Of a stretch of DNA of 64,000 nucleotides, positions 1 through 12,483 are shown in pieces. The stretch comes from Chelonoidis abingdonii (taxonomy: Eukaryota > Chordata > Testudines > Testudinidae). The notes under the pieces were generated by a model. It worked only from the letters and a program-made list of their open reading frames with translations. It was not told the DNA's origin and did no database searches. Both the position numbers and the translations under genes were made by a program. Positions within the stretch are counted from its first letter, which is position 1; each line of letters begins with the position of its first letter. The stretch lies in NCBI RefSeq assembly GCF_003597395.2, contig NC_133771.1, positions 136,735,694 to 136,799,693 of the forward strand. Reading direction: 5' to 3'.

Positions 1-379
1 TGTATGTGTTATCATTGTATGTGAAGTTATAAAGTTTTGTTAGGTATGTATTATTGAAAGATATAAATTTGAGAATACCCACAGCTAGCTTTTCAGGTGC
101 AACAATGAAGAAGTTAGACAGTGCTAATGGCCCATCATCGAAGACAATGGACCATGGAAAATATTTGTCCTCACCTGGGAATGTTTCAGCAGACTATGAG
201 TAATGGCTGCTATGAATCAGCAAGGCATGCAATGGCATGTGACCAGACTACATGACACTGAACTTCATTTTGGTACCTGTATTTTTCCACAAACTAGGCT
301 AGGAACTTAGCTTGAAACTATGAGTTCTCACCATACGGAGAGATTATATAAGGTGGGGAGTGGCACCAGGCTTGGTCTT

Positions 380-564
380 CACTTATAGCTCACTGGTTTG
401 CGTATTGGCCTGCTAAACCTAGGGTTGTGCATTCAATCCTTAAGGGGGCCATTTAGGGAACCGGGGTTTAAAAAAACCAAACCCTGGGGACTGTCCTACT
501 TTAAACGGGGTTGGACTAGAAGCTCTCCTGAGGTCCCTTCTAACTCTGATATTCTATCTGAAAG
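380..564 (+). repeat. tRNA-headed SINE with CR1-like tail (turtle Cry-type)
   Basis: The left part reads like a decayed tRNA gene: an A-box-like 'tagctcactggtttgcg', then 'ggcctgctaaac' and a B-box-like 'ggttgtgcattcaatcc'. The right part (about 505-560) carries the CR1-like tail 'ggttggactaga...ctcctgaggtcccttctaac...gatattctat'. A tRNA head joined to a LINE tail is the known structure of tortoise Pol III/Cry SINEs, which borrow the CR1 3' end for retrotransposition. It is diverged and probably inactive. A second, differently tailed copy lies inverted at 41597-41768. Confidence 0.72.
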
Positions 565-1190
565 AAGCTCTGGAAGACAAAGGACTTGGAATGGAGGAGG
601 GGAACCCAAACTGCAAGACAGATGCAGCTTGTGCCTTAAGAAATGCAAGCCTGCTTGTATCATTAGTCAGGGTGAGAGATAGCTAATTCAAGCCCCATCT
701 ACCTAATTTTTTGTTTATTAGATAAGTAATCTGCTCTGATCTGTTTGCTATCACTTAAAATCTATCTTTCTGTGGTTAATAAACTTGTTTTATATTTTAT
801 CTTAACCAGTTTTGAGTGAAGTGTATGGGGAAATCTCAGCTTCGTTAATACAGGCTTGTTGCATATCTTCCCAACATCAAGGGGGGAGCAAACTATATTA
901 ATGAGGTTGTGCTGTATAGACTCCTGTACAGTGCAAGATGGTATAATTCTGGGTTTATACTCCAGTAGGGGTGCAAGGCTGGGAGCTGGGAAATTGGCTG
1001 GTGCTCAGTTGTGGATCTATGAGTGGCTTAGGTAAAGCTCTCAGGTAATTCAGTTGGGTGTGTGGTGCCACCTGCTGTCAGGTTGGGTAATAACAGGGCG
1101 TGAAGAGGCCCGCTGAATCATCAGCAGAGCAGTGTGAGAAAGGCACAGAGGTTCCAACAGCTCCCAGACTGCACCCCGGGGTACAGCCTG
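565..1190. repeat. Unclassified repeat-like stretch, possible retroelement 3' end
   Basis: AT-rich sequence with a polyadenylation-like 'ttaataaacttg' near 776, followed by a G-rich segment ending in 'cagcctgttac'. The pattern resembles dispersed reptile retroelement ends, but no terminal repeats, primer-binding site or coding sequence are visible. Family assignment is not possible by eye. Confidence 0.25.
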
Positions 1191-4100
1191 TTACACCTTC
1201 TTTCCCCCAAATGACAGTCCAGGACTAGGGGCAGATTTCAGGTGCAATATCTCACAACCCTGATGAGAACTGTCTAGCACTGGGAGAGAGAGAGATTCAA
1301 TGGGTCACACAGAACTTGCTTCTATATGACCCATTGTCCTGAGAACTTGGATCTAACCAATGTTAAAAGTTTGATTATATAAAGTCATTTTAAAGGTTTT
1401 TATAAGCTCTCTCTGAGCCCTGCGCATGGGGCTGGATTTAAGAATAAGGGCCTGATTTGCAAATCAACCATTGGAGTGGGCAATGGTAGGACTTAGCGTG
1501 AGGTTTGGGAAGGAGTGAGTTGGTAAACCTGGAGTGGCCCCCAGAAACTAGTTGAGTGGAAAGGAGGTTGCCATGGCAGCTGGAGAGGGAGGCAGGCCTG
1601 ATGCAGCTTAGGAACTTCGGCCCTCTCTCACTCCCTCATGTTCTGTCCCTATGGACTCGCTAACCAGCCCTCCCTCTTGCCCGTCTCTCATCCAATTTTT
1701 GTTTTCCACATGCAGAGACCAATTCTGAACTTTCCGTCCACTTGGCTATTTTTAGACGAAGAAAACAAAAAAAGAACAAATATAAAGTTTGCCACAGAGA
1801 GCGAGCAAGCAGTGTATGTCACACACACACACTCACATACTCATTTTAGCAGCAGCCACCTTGGACAGCCTCACCACACTGGGCCTATGAACACTTATAA
1901 AAATCTTTACATCCACATATAAAAACAGCTAACTCTGAAATGTTCAAATGCCAGTGTGAATACGAGATTATCAACATCTGGATTAACCACTAGTGCCTTT
2001 CTGCTGCTGCCTTGGATGCCTCATGGTGGCTTCTCAAGAGTTCTAGCAACCTTTCTTGTTGGGCAAGAAGCATGAGCTCGGTATTCTGCTTGGGCTCCAT
2101 GTTGCAACAACAGTTTGAAAATGAGCAAGTGGACTTAATGGGAATCCCTGTAAAGGTAGGACCAAGGGAAGGGAAAGAGACCAGTCTCTGCACTTCAAGG
2201 ACTGCCCCTGCACTCCTGGCATAGCTTCCCCAGTGCACCATGGAGCAGGTCAGGAGTGCCAGGGACAGCACTGACTCCTTGGCACAGAATGAGTGGGCAA
2301 CACACCTGGTGCCGAGCCATAATCTCCTCACATAGGACAATCTACACACAGCCCTCCCTTTCCCTCTCCCCCACTTTAACATTGTCACTGAATCTCCCCC
2401 TCACAGAATCTTCTTCCTCCTTTTCCCGCATCGTACTACACACCACCCCACTCACTCGCCTCGTACTCCCTGCTGTCCAGTTTGTCTCCAGGCTTCATAG
2501 ATATTATTCACTTTTTTAAAATGAGTATCTATTTCCTTTTCATTACAACAGTTAACATCTCACACTCTCCTATGCAGGAAGTTTGCTTGGTAGGTTTGCC
2601 TATATATTTTTTACCATTTAAAAAGCCCCCTATGTCCTTGATAGCTAAACCAAACAACAATTGCAAATTAAGGGCCAGATTCACCAGTGCTGTTCTGGTG
2701 ATTCATAGCAACTGTAAAGCCAGTTTAACTGGTCACAATGCTCTGGCTGTTTAGCGCTGCTCCTATAGTGACAGAAAGTAGTTGAAGTATACTAGTGAAT
2801 ATGGTCCTAAAACATTTCATTTTAATGCTTTAAAGTTGATACTACATATCTTAGCTCATTAGAAACATCATATAGTTACAAGCCTCTTTGGGTTTCTTGT
2901 TTAGTGTCCATGCATGAAATTTTTAATATTTAAATAAAAAAGAAATTCCCAGACAAAAATCTTTGTTAAGATAGAGTTAAAACTGAGAGAACATCTCAGT
3001 AATTTATGTTATAATACGTTACAGGGATGTTGTAATTATCCCCAAAACAAACATAACAAACTTTAGAAATTCAGAGTTAAGGTTAAACTTAAATGAAATC
3101 CAAACAAGTTGGAAATGTACAGTTAAGTCAGTCACTGAACCTTAACTCTTGAGAGAATTAAAACACAAAATTAATATGTTTTTAAAAAATCAGTTTAATT
3201 TAAACTGGGATCACAAATATATTAATCACAATTGTATGGTGTTACCAAAGGGCAGAGTTAAGGCTGTTTGGGTGCCTTAAGTGTGTTAGGTCATTAGGTA
3301 GGTGCTGGGAAAGAAAAGAAGGAATAGGAGGGAAGGGGGAGTAATCGGACACATTGGGAGAACTTGCATACCTTACAAAGATGGCTCCATGAATACCTCC
3401 CAGGCTCAAGGTGGGAGAAGCCTTTTTAACAACAGGAAAGAAGGGAAGAGGGATAAGTGGGAATGGCTGAGTCATGGATACCATAGTATCTAATATTGGG
3501 CAACCAAAAACTAAGGCACCTCAAATTAGTATCCTCATCCATAAGAGACTATTATTCACAAGGGTGGAATTTCATTTCATGTTTATGAACACATATGAAG
3601 ATGAAAAACTCCTGAACTAGAACCAGAATTTTGAAGAAGTTCAGATCCACAGCCTAACTTTGTCACTTAGGCCAATCTCTAAAATGAGCTGACAAGAGTT
3701 AAAGACTTAGGATAGTCTACACTGTCCACGTTTTGGCAAGAAAAATAAAAAAATTCTCTTTTTGCTCAAAATTAGCTACAATTATTTTTCTGTTTAGCCA
3801 CTGATCTGAAAAATCAATTATTCACTCAGTTCTAGATGTAAGCTAACCACACATTATACAGTTACTGCTTTTGTTGTAAATATTGTGCATCAGCACTTGA
3901 GTTCCATATTAGCTATTTTGATGCCCCTACTAACCAATGGGAGCATGGGCGGCACATGAACGCTCCCATCGGGGAGGCTAGACCCTCAGTCTCTATTAAA
4001 AAGTCCCTTCTACCACAGCCCCGCCCTTTCCACCCCTCTTTGCTCACCAAAGCCATAAGCCCCACCCCCCCACAGCTAGAGGGGCCCCATCCCGGCCAAA

Positions 4101-4682
4101 CCATCCTGACCCCCCAGCAACTTTCTGACCCCTGGGCCACCAACTGGCCCCCAAGTGCCAGCCTCAGAGCACGAGCCCAACTCCTGGGCCACCTTCTGGC
4201 ACCCAGGGCACTGGCCCAACCCCCAGGCCACTGGCTAGTCTCCCCGACTCCCAGGCTGCCAGCCAGCCTCGAGCTATCCCGTGGCCTGAACCACCTACCG
4301 ACCGACCCCCAGCTCCATGCCACCAGCCTCAGCTGAGCACCCTCTGGCTTCAGGTGAGGGGGAGCCAGGGCAGAGACACGGCCTGGGCTAGAGGAGGCTT
4401 ATGATACCCTTGGCCTATGATACCCACCGCCCATGAATGGGAGGCAATGTGTCTGTTGGCTAGAGGTTCCCAGACAGTGGTACGAGAGCGTGACGTTTCA
4501 TCAAGTCACTTCACAACCATTAAGAAAGTGATACATAAACCAATGAAGTTTGGGAAGCACTGAGCTAGAACACAAGTCTGGGAGTGAGGAGATCTTAATT
4601 TCCACCTTTGTAGAGTGCTCTGAAGTCCAGGGATGAAAGGTGTAGTGTAAGTGCAAAGTATTGTTAATCAATCATTTAATAT
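1191..4682. other. Intergenic, no gene recognised
   Basis: Mostly AT-rich unique-looking DNA with a short (CA)n tract near 1820-1832 and a C-rich degenerate stretch at about 4015-4330. Open frames here are short and of low complexity, and none resembles a known exon. Confidence 0.6.
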
Positions 4683-5420
4683 AGGGACCATGGCGGCTCC
4701 AGTCAGCACTGCTGATTGGGCTGCTGAAAGTCCAGTCGGTGGCGCAGTGGCCTCAATTGGGAACTGAGGCCAATAAGAGCTGTGGAGGAAGCACCTGTGG
4801 GCGCGGGCAGAGCTGCCTGGCCGCACCTCCACCTAGGAGCCCGACATGCCGGCCACTTCTGGGAGCCACCTAAGGTAAGCGCCCGACGGAGCATCCATCC
4901 TGAACCCCCTCCCATATCCCAACTCACTGCCTCATGTCGGAACCCCCTCCTGCACCCTAACTCCCTCCCAGAGTCCACACCCCTCAGCCCCTTCTGCACT
5001 CCAATTCCCTGTCCCAGCCCTGGGTGCCCTCCTGCACCCAAACTCCCTCCCAGAGCCCACACTCCCTCCTGCACCCCAACCTCCAGTTCCAGCCCAGAAC
5101 CCCCTCCCACACCCTAACTCCCTTCCAGAGCCCACACCCAACACCCCGTCCTGCATTCCAATCCTCTGTCCCAGCCCTGAGCCCTCTCCTGCACCCCAAA
5201 CCCTTCATCCCCAGCCCCACCCCGAAGCCCGCAACCCCTGCCTCAGCCCGGTGAAAGTGAGTGAAGGTGGGGGAGAGCGAGCGACAGAGGGAGGTGGGAT
5301 AAAGTGAACCAGGGTGGTGCCTTGGAAAAGGGGGGGCCTCAGGGAAGGGGCAGGGCCTTGGGGAAGGGTGGGACAAGGGTGTTCAGTTTTGTGTGATTAG
5401 AAAACTGGCAATCCTAATTT
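4683..5420. repeat. Dispersed repeat with C-rich minisatellite interior
   Basis: A GC-rich head (4683-4880) leads into about 350 bp of imperfect units of the form 'ccctcctgcaccc-aactccctcccagag'. It ends in an AT-rich tail 'gtgtgattagaaaactggc'. The long open frames on both strands are a by-product of the C-rich repeat units. A similar minisatellite lies at 22540-22740. The family is unclassified. Confidence 0.5.
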
Positions 5421-7244
5421 AATATTGCTTTCAAATTATTTTCAACCACTCTTCCCTCTCATCAGCTTTCCGTAGCAGAGACAATCGTGGGCAAGAATGT
5501 AATGCAAAATGCAGGATAAAAAAAAATGCAACAGCTAACTAAAGAAGTTTTCCCAGGCCAGTCATCTGAAGGTTCCAAAGCCCAGAATCTGTTGAACATA
5601 AATATAGATTCATTAAAATGCATTACAGCTGCTTCCCCTACTAAAAGTACAGTCATCAGGAACAGAGGATAAGCAGCTGGCTGTGCTAGAATGATAACTG
5701 AGCCAGTATCCAGACACTTTCAGGCATGAGTAAATTGAGTCCTTTGCCAGGACACGTGGCAAATCAGCAGAGAAGCCACATCATGGAAAATTGAGCTAAG
5801 TATCAGGGAAAGAAATTTCTTATCACAAGCTCGTGTAAATGGAAGTTTCATTGTGAAAGAGGCAGAGGAGTTTTCATTACAGGGAGGGAGGAAAAGTTTT
5901 TTTGTCTTTTTAAAGTGCTGATGTTTTTCATAGAAATGGCTCATTTGAAATGCACTGAGCAAGGGCTTCAAAAGGGGGTTTGTTTGTTTCATTTTACTTA
6001 ATTGTGCTATGCTTGCAAGAATACAGCCTGGTTTGTTCCATTCTACTGTCATCAGTGAAGATATGGCCTATTAAAACAATATGGAACACAGCTGTGTTAA
6101 TTACACCTTCTAGTCTGATTTGGTATGAAATAGGACTTAGGGGACAGCCAGAACTCAAGATCTAGGGCCTTCTGGAGGCTGATGTTCTCTTTAGTGGTTT
6201 CTCAGACTCCCTAAACTCCTGCTTTTTAAAAAAGCAGCCTGCCTAAATTGCTTCCATGACAAGCTTTCATTTTGTTTTTGTTTTTACTGTTTTCTTTACT
6301 GCTAATTAACATAGCTAAAGAGGATGATGCCTAGATTTCTCTCTTCTTTTTAACAGTTTGTATAACAGAAGAACAGCAGCTCTCTTATCAGTTTGCACAG
6401 GGCAAGGAACAGCCTCAGCAAGGGTAGCAAGGACCAAATTCCACATCCTTGTTAGGATCCAAGTTTGCAGCTCAAGCCTCTTTTTCTAATGGGCCAGATC
6501 TGTCCACGAGACATGCATACTATAAACTGGAAGGTTCAGACTGTATCCCAACACTCCCACCATTGCTAGTGCCACATGGTAGCAACAGCAGGAAAATGTA
6601 GGAGAAAAAAGGCCAGTGTAAGCCTACGGCCCACAGATTGGATCCATGTGGGTGTATCCCGTGTTCACTTAGATCCCCATTGATGTCTGTGGGGCTCTGT
6701 GCAGACCCAGAGATCCACCTGAGCAGAGTTCATTGCAGGGTCAGGGCCTAAATCACCACTCCCTGGACTTAAAAGAGGCATCTAGGAATTTTACTTGGAA
6801 AAGACAAAGCAATTCTGTAAGAGATTAAATCAAGTTTCTCGGATACCTGAAGTGTGATATTCTTTATAAAAAACACTCCAAATACAAATGCATAACTTAA
6901 TTTTTATAAAAAACTTGCAATACAATCTAAATTAGAACTGCAGACTTATTGTATATAATGTCATGGACACCACGTGATGAGAATAGTATAAAAGCCTAGA
7001 GGGATCGACTTGCAACTTGAACACTGATCAGCCAGTTACCCTAGACACAGAAGACATGAACATGGATGATGGAATGTTTATGATGCTGAATTGCTGTCTA
7101 TTACCTCAGCATAAAAACCTAAAGCAACGCACTGTTCCAGGCGCTGAGTGCCTTCAGTTCCCGATGACTTTGGGTAGTCTCCTGTGTACAAGTTGTACAT
7201 AAATATCTGAATTTTGGATTGTTATGGACACTGAAGTCCAAAGG
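5421..7244. other. Intergenic, no gene recognised
   Basis: No conserved coding segment is seen. A CACGTG E-box with a 'tataaaag' about 20 bp downstream occurs at 6971-6995, but nothing gene-like follows it. The rest is unique-looking AT-rich DNA. Confidence 0.55.
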
Positions 7245-7475
7245 AAATATGGTCCAATGGTTAGGGCACTAGTCTAGGCCTTCAGAGACCCAGTTCATTT
7301 CTCTGCTCTGCTACAGACTTCCTGTATGACCTTGGACAAGTCACTCAGCCTCTCTTTGTCTCATTTTCCAACCTGTAGAAGGGGGATAATAGTATTTTCT
7401 TACCTCACATTAAAGATTGTGATGTGATCAGGTACTATGTAATAAAGGCCATATAAGCACCTAAGACAGAAGTCC
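7245..7475 (+). repeat. MIR/CORE-type SINE
   Basis: Shows the MIR order: 'ggtccaatggttagggcactagtctagg', then 'cctgtatgaccttggacaagtcactcagcctctct', then 'tgtagaagggggataatag'. The tRNA-like head, the conserved core and the tail are all recognisable. An ancient amniote SINE, heavily diverged. Confidence 0.8.
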
Positions 7476-7520
7476 AAAGCATTTCAGCTAGTCTAATAGG
7501 AAACAGTGCTTCTATATCTA

Positions 7521-7814
7521 AGGCAATGGCTACACTGCGAGGCTTTTAGCAACACAACTGTGCCGCAACAGCCATGTCGCTAAAAGGCACACAGTGTAGC
7601 TTGTGTTTGTCAGCAGGAGAGAGCTCTCCTGCTGACAAAAAACTTCCACCCCCCACGAGCGGCAGTGGCTTTGTCGGCAGGAGAGCACTCCTGCCCGACA
7701 AACCGCTGTTCACACCAGCACTTTTCCTCGGTAAAACTTCTTTGGGAGGGGGGGTAACACCCCACCTTGAACAACAAAAGTTTTGCCGAAGAAGTGCTGG
7801 TGTAGACAAAGCCT
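7521..7814. mobile_element. MITE with imperfect terminal inverted repeats
   Basis: Begins 'aggcaatggctaca' and ends 'tgtagacaaagcct'; the end reversed is 'aggctttgtctaca', matching 11 of 14. It contains a near-perfect palindrome at 7606-7639 (15-bp arms around 'gagc') and further partly symmetrical sequence. No transposase. It belongs to the group of short elements here whose ends share a GTCTACAC-like core. Confidence 0.55.
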
Positions 7815-8080
7815 GAGACCAATTCCAGTTAGAATCTCTCTGCCTTTGCCCTGGCTGTATTAGCTCTGCAGCGCTAATAATAGGTAAAGCATTTTTGCCA
7901 GGAAATTAGCAGACATAACTTGAATGCAGCTAGGCAAATCAGGTGATACAATTTCTCTATGCAGTAAGGAGCCAATTCTGCAAACACTTAAGGCCATGCT
8001 TCACTGTAAGGACACATGTTTGCAGGATCCAGGCCTAACTTCTCTGAGTACAACTACACTTTAAACAAAATACACATCTA

Positions 8081-8217
8081 AGAGTCCGGTGGCACCTTAA
8101 AGACTAACAGATTTATTTGGGTATAAGCTTTCAAATAAATCTGTTAGTCTTTAAGGTGCCACCGGACTCCTCGTTGTTTTTGTGGATACAGACTAACACG
8201 GCTACCCCTCTGATACA
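8081..8217 (+). mobile_element. Penelope-like element 3' terminus in a foldback, perfect 38-bp inverted repeat
   Basis: Arms 8082-8119 and 8132-8169 are exact reverse complements over 38 bp, separated by 12 bp. The right arm continues into 'ggatacagactaacacggctacccctctgatac', the end shared with the foldbacks at 20690 and 32829. I assign it to the PLE family because I recall turtle PLE 3' ends carrying the 'gttagtctttaaggtgcca...cagactaacacggct' block. PLEs are known for inverted and truncated terminal copies. No coding sequence is attached here. Confidence 0.6.
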
Positions 8218-8722
8218 AAATACAGGTCTGTACTTCTTGGGCCTCAAAAGTTAAATGACAATAAATGGAGCTGTCTGAGCAAGATTTAATCATACTTTTT
8301 CCTCTGCACTACAGTAAGACAAATAGGAGTAACATGGAAGGTGCTTAAAGATCAAAAGATCCGCTAAAGCTTATTCCATGCACCAAAGTCCAATCATTGT
8401 TTGGGGGGGAGGGAGCATGGGTTGTGGATTTGTTGCAATGGAGCCATCAGTGTGACTGGCTGAAATATCAGTCAGCAACTGCTATAGGAGCCCATACAGA
8501 AAAGTAACAACTACCAGAATGTGAAAATATTCCTTTGACTACAGCCATTGAACAGTCAGTGACTTTTTTTTTTTAAGTTTTAATCATTCTTAGCTTCATG
8601 CTTGGCTAGCAAACCACAAACTGATCATTAATTACATGTAATGAATGACTGATTTCTAAAGGATTTCTGTTTAATGCTATATATTTCCAAAGGGCTTTAT
8701 ATCTATGTACCACTGTTACACA

Positions 8723-8995
8723 CAGGGCTGGCTCCAGGTCCCAGCGTGCCAAGCGCGTGCTTGGGGCAGCATGCTGCGGGGGGCGCTCTGCCAGTTGCCG
8801 GGAGGGCGGCAGGCGGCTCCGGTGGACCTCCCACAGGCACACCTGCAGGAGGTCCACTGGAGCCACGGGACCAGCGGACCCTCCGCAGGGCCGCCTTTGG
8901 GAGGTCCACTGGAGCCGCGGGACCGGTGAGCGGCACAGCACCCCCTGTGGTGTGCTGCCGTGCTTGGGGCAGCGAAATGACTACAGCCAGCCCTG
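8723..8995. mobile_element. Non-autonomous hAT-type transposon with perfect 8-bp TSD
   Basis: Terminal inverted repeats 'cagggctggct' and 'agccagccctg' are perfect over 11 bp. The flanks carry an identical 8-bp duplication 'gttacaca' (8715-8722 and 8996-9003), the length expected of hAT elements. The GC-rich interior has repeated 'ggaggtccactggagcc' blocks in several frames, which explains the overlapping open frames. There is no transposase. A decayed relative lies at 57287-57507. Confidence 0.82.
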
Positions 8996-9003
8996 GTTAC
9001 ACA

Positions 9004-9844
9004 TACACCTATTGAATCCCATTTAAGAATTAGAGCCTAAACAGGGAAAAATTTGTAGGTTATCTGTCCATAAACATGCTGTTCAGAGGAGTCAGAGCTG
9101 ATAAACTGTCTGTAGCTGTATCCTGCATTCTGATTTAACTTCTCACAATTTAACTACTAATGGACTGGAATAACATCACTCCCGATCATAGAGGGTTGAA
9201 GCTTGCAGTCCTTAATCAAAATTCCCAATTACGTCAGTGGGCTTTTGCCTGCATAAAACCTGACTCAGAATCTCCTGATTTCTCACATATTCCCCAGGAG
9301 CATATTTTGATAGTTGCACCCCCCCACCCCTTTTTTTACAGTAACTGATTAATAACTACCCCAGAGTTCAATATTACTGCAGCTACAATATCAAATGTCA
9401 GGTACATTTTCTTCAGCAGTTTAAAAATGCCTGCAGCTGGAATATGCCAGTGGGGATTCACTTGGCCTCTTTATAGACCTCAGCTAATAAAAGAAAGGAA
9501 TAGATTTCAAAAAATTAAGTCTCCTGACTCTCAGTGCTGTGCTTAGTCACAAGAACATCTTTCCCCTCTGGCTTACTTAAGACCACAAGACTAAAGGAGT
9601 GGACACTGATTCAAAGGAGTGTGGAGATGGAACTATATTTACAAGATATAAGTATTTTCTAGGTACCCTGCTGCCTTGCTAATGTGATTAGAAGCATGAA
9701 TTGTAGAAAACATCCAATATTCTTCTAAGATCTGATTCTTTCATGGAAGACACTGAGATTTTGACGGCTAACTTCCATGGAAGCAAGCCTAGACACATAT
9801 TTTGCAAATGGCAGCTATACTGATAAGCACAAATATAAGAGAAT
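9004..9844. other. Intergenic, no gene or clear repeat
   Basis: AT-rich DNA with no recognised exon, TIR pair or SINE motif. Confidence 0.55.
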
Positions 9845-10614
9845 ATACCGTATATACTTGATCATAAGCCGGTTTGTTTATAAGCCGACCCCTGCCTCTC
9901 CAAGATAAGTAAAAATGGAAAAATTTTATGACCTGTTCATAAGCCCCCCGTTCAGGGGTCAGCAAACTTTGGCTCCCGGGCCATGAGGATAAGCCGCTGG
10001 TGGGCCGAGATGGTTTGTTTACCTCAAGAATAAACAAAGTGTCCCGGCGCGCCAGCTGCTTACCCTGACGGGCTGGGACAGCAACTGCTGGGGAAATTTT
10101 GGGGGGGGAGAAGCTGGGGTTCAGGGAGTAACCCCTGTGACCACCCCTCACATGACCCCATCCCTATCCCAGGACTCCCACACTCTCCCTAGCCCATTCC
10201 TTCCCACCTTATCTGGGGAGGGCCGGGGAGGATGTCTCTGGCCTGGTTGGAGCTGGTCCAGCAGCTGGGCAGTGTGGCCGCAGCATGTTCCAGCAGGCTG
10301 GGCTGGGCGGCACAGCCACAGCCTGCTCTGGGAGGTGGGGCCGAGCTGCATGGCTGCAGCCTGACAGTACCTGAGCTGCAGCTGCTTTGGTGGCTAGGGG
10401 GGAGCAACGTGGCCAGAAGCAAAGAGACTCTGGCCCCACCTCTTCCCTTGTGGCTCTGCTGGCTGAGCTGCCTCTCCTTGCTCCCTCTGTTGGGGGGAGG
10501 GGTTGTGGCCCACCTCTCCCTCTCTATACCCGTTCATAAGCTGACCCCCTTCTCTGGTGCTTCCCTTTTCTACTAAAAAAAAAAATTCGGCTCATGAACA
10601 TGCGTATACGGTAT
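9845..10614. mobile_element. Non-autonomous DNA transposon, ATACCGTATA-type termini
   Basis: Begins 'ataccgtatatac' and ends 'gcgtatacggtat', giving an 11-bp near-perfect terminal inverted repeat. Inside each end is a second shared motif: 'cataagccg' on the left, and 'cataagctgacccc' with 'cggctcatgaac' on the right. The roughly 770-bp interior is GC-rich, with no transposase frame. The superfamily cannot be fixed by eye. Confidence 0.62.
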
Positions 10615-10853
10615 ATGTATTTACACAGCCTGGGCTCTTTTGAAATTGCCTTTTGAATGGGGACAAACTAAAAGCTGTGGGTTCAAACCTTGTCACAAGA
10701 CATTTCAAGCATGCAGAGAACTAGGCTGTCCTAGTTAGGAAATTTTTCAGGAAACTGTTATGAGCTGGGTGAAACCTTTTTAGGGTTGAACTAAAACCTC
10801 CTTCAAATTAATGTATAAACACACCCTTCACTTAAGATAAAACAAGGCCTAAT

Positions 10854-11128
10854 AGGTATGTCCACACAGCAACTAGACACCTGCGGCTGGCCTGTGCCAT
10901 TCAGCTCAGGCTTGCAGGGCTCTGGCTGCGGGGCCGTTTCACTGCTATGTAGATGTCTGGGCTTGGGCTGAAGACCAGGTTCTAGGACCCTGGGAGGGAG
11001 GAGGGTCTCAGAGTTCTGGCTCCAGCCTGAGCCTGAAAGTCTACACACAGTAATGAAACAGCCCCAGGAGCCTGAGTCAGCTGGGATGGGCTACTCACAG
11101 GTTTTAATTTGCAGTGTAGACATACTCT
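10854..11128. mobile_element. MITE, GTCTACAC-type ends
   Basis: Left end 'aggtatgtccacacagcaa' and right end 'ttgcagtgtagacatactct' are inverted complements with few mismatches. The interior of about 275 bp is non-coding. The target duplication is not clear. Confidence 0.6.
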
Positions 11129-11409
11129 TAGAATTGACCCAGACACTAGCACCCCATGGACAGGAGGGGTTCCACTGGTTTTGTGAGCAGGTGTATAGGA
11201 GATGGGTGTGTAAAAATGACAAGCTGGAAACAGTGAGAGTGAGAGGAGAAAGAGAGCTAAGTAACAGCCTGTAAGGACAGCAAGACCCTGGGAAAAGCTA
11301 GAAAGAGAGCTTTGGGATATTATGTTTACTAAGGAAGCTTGGGAAAGTAAGCTAAGAAACTGGTCCTTTTGTTCTGGGTTCCTCCTACATTTGGAGAAGC
11401 AGGGCTCGG

Positions 11410-11690
11410 GCAGAGATTTAAAGGGCCTGGTGCTCTGGCCACTGCGGGGAGCCCCGGGCCCTTTAAATCCCCACTGGAGCTCCAGCAGCTGGGCTCAGGC
11501 AGGGATTTAAAGAGCCCAGGGCTCCCCGCGGCGGCCAGGAGCCCTAGGCCCTTTAATTTGCCCCTGAGTCCCAGGGCTCCCAGCTGCCTCTACAGCTGGT
11601 AGCTCCCAGGTGATTTAAAGGCCCTGGGGCTCCCAGCCACAGCCGGAGCCCCAGGGCCTTTAAATCTTGAATGGCCCTGGCTCTTCCAGT
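11410..11690. repeat. Three consecutive TTTAAA-capped palindromic units
   Basis: Each unit opens with 'gatttaaag(g)gcc' and closes with 'ggccctttaaatc' or a variant: 11414-11469, about 11505-11560, and 11612-11666. In the third unit the arms 11612-11633 and 11645-11666 are perfect over 22 bp around an 11-bp spacer. The interiors are GC-rich. No protein is encoded. A cruciform-forming minisatellite or remnant of a foldback element. Confidence 0.6.
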
Positions 11691-12483
11691 TGAGGTCCTG
11701 TTCAGGACTCCGGTGTACCGACAAGTCCTTAAAGTTACTTTTGCCCCTGGGTAACATGGCTTTCCCATAAAAAATGTCAATGAATCAAAAGCATTATGGG
11801 AAAGGATTGATTTTTGAAGGATTTCTCAACTCAAAAAAAGTTTTGAAATGGTGAAGCCAGGATTTTTTGAGATTTCCCAGTTCAAAATTACTTTTTGCTT
11901 TTAAATTTGAACTAACTATACAGTAAAAAAGAAAAGGGGGGGGAGGTGATTAATAGCTAAATAAAAAAAATTGATTGACCTGAACCAACTTTTTTTTGGT
12001 TTGTCAGTTTGCAAAAATTTGAGATTTTGATTTTTGTCCCATTTTGAGACAAGAAGCTTTTTTGAAATTGGAATATTTTCTCGCTACAGGAAAAATGTTT
12101 GCCACCCAGCTCTACTTCTAGCCTGCCTTTTGGAGGGGAGTTATTTTATCTGATGAAGTGTAATTGGTGACAGGCTGCCTGTTTACTAACCAGGATTATT
12201 TTACAGGGGCAAGCTACACCAATACACCCAGGTTTAAATCCATGTAACACTGTCCACACACAAAGCTGCACCAGGTTACTAAATCTGATTAATATCACAC
12301 TTTTAGCTAAACTGGTGCAACTTCTAAATTTAGACAAGAGCTAAATCAATATGACCCCAATCCTGAGGCCACTGAAGTCAATAGGAAAACTCTCGTAGAC
12401 TTCAGTAAGAGCAGGATCAGGCCCTAGCTAAGAAAAGTGCCAAGGACACACAACCTCAAAAAACAAACAAACAAAAAAAATCC

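Noticed and set aside
3913..4336. Overlapping 126- and 136-codon frames on opposite strands
   Set aside because: Both come from a Pro/Leu- or Gly/Trp-rich C-tract with no stop codons for compositional reasons.
4900..5250. Regularly spaced C-rich units considered as a CRISPR-like array
   Set aside because: Units are imperfect, without unique spacers, and the genome is vertebrate; this is a minisatellite.
5720..6052. 110-codon minus-strand frame
   Set aside because: No recognisable motif, no coding-like conservation pattern visible, and no exon neighbours.
6961..7202. E-box plus TATA-like promoter followed by a 61-codon frame
   Set aside because: The frame starts at TTG, lacks protein features, and the motif pair is expected by chance in AT-rich DNA.
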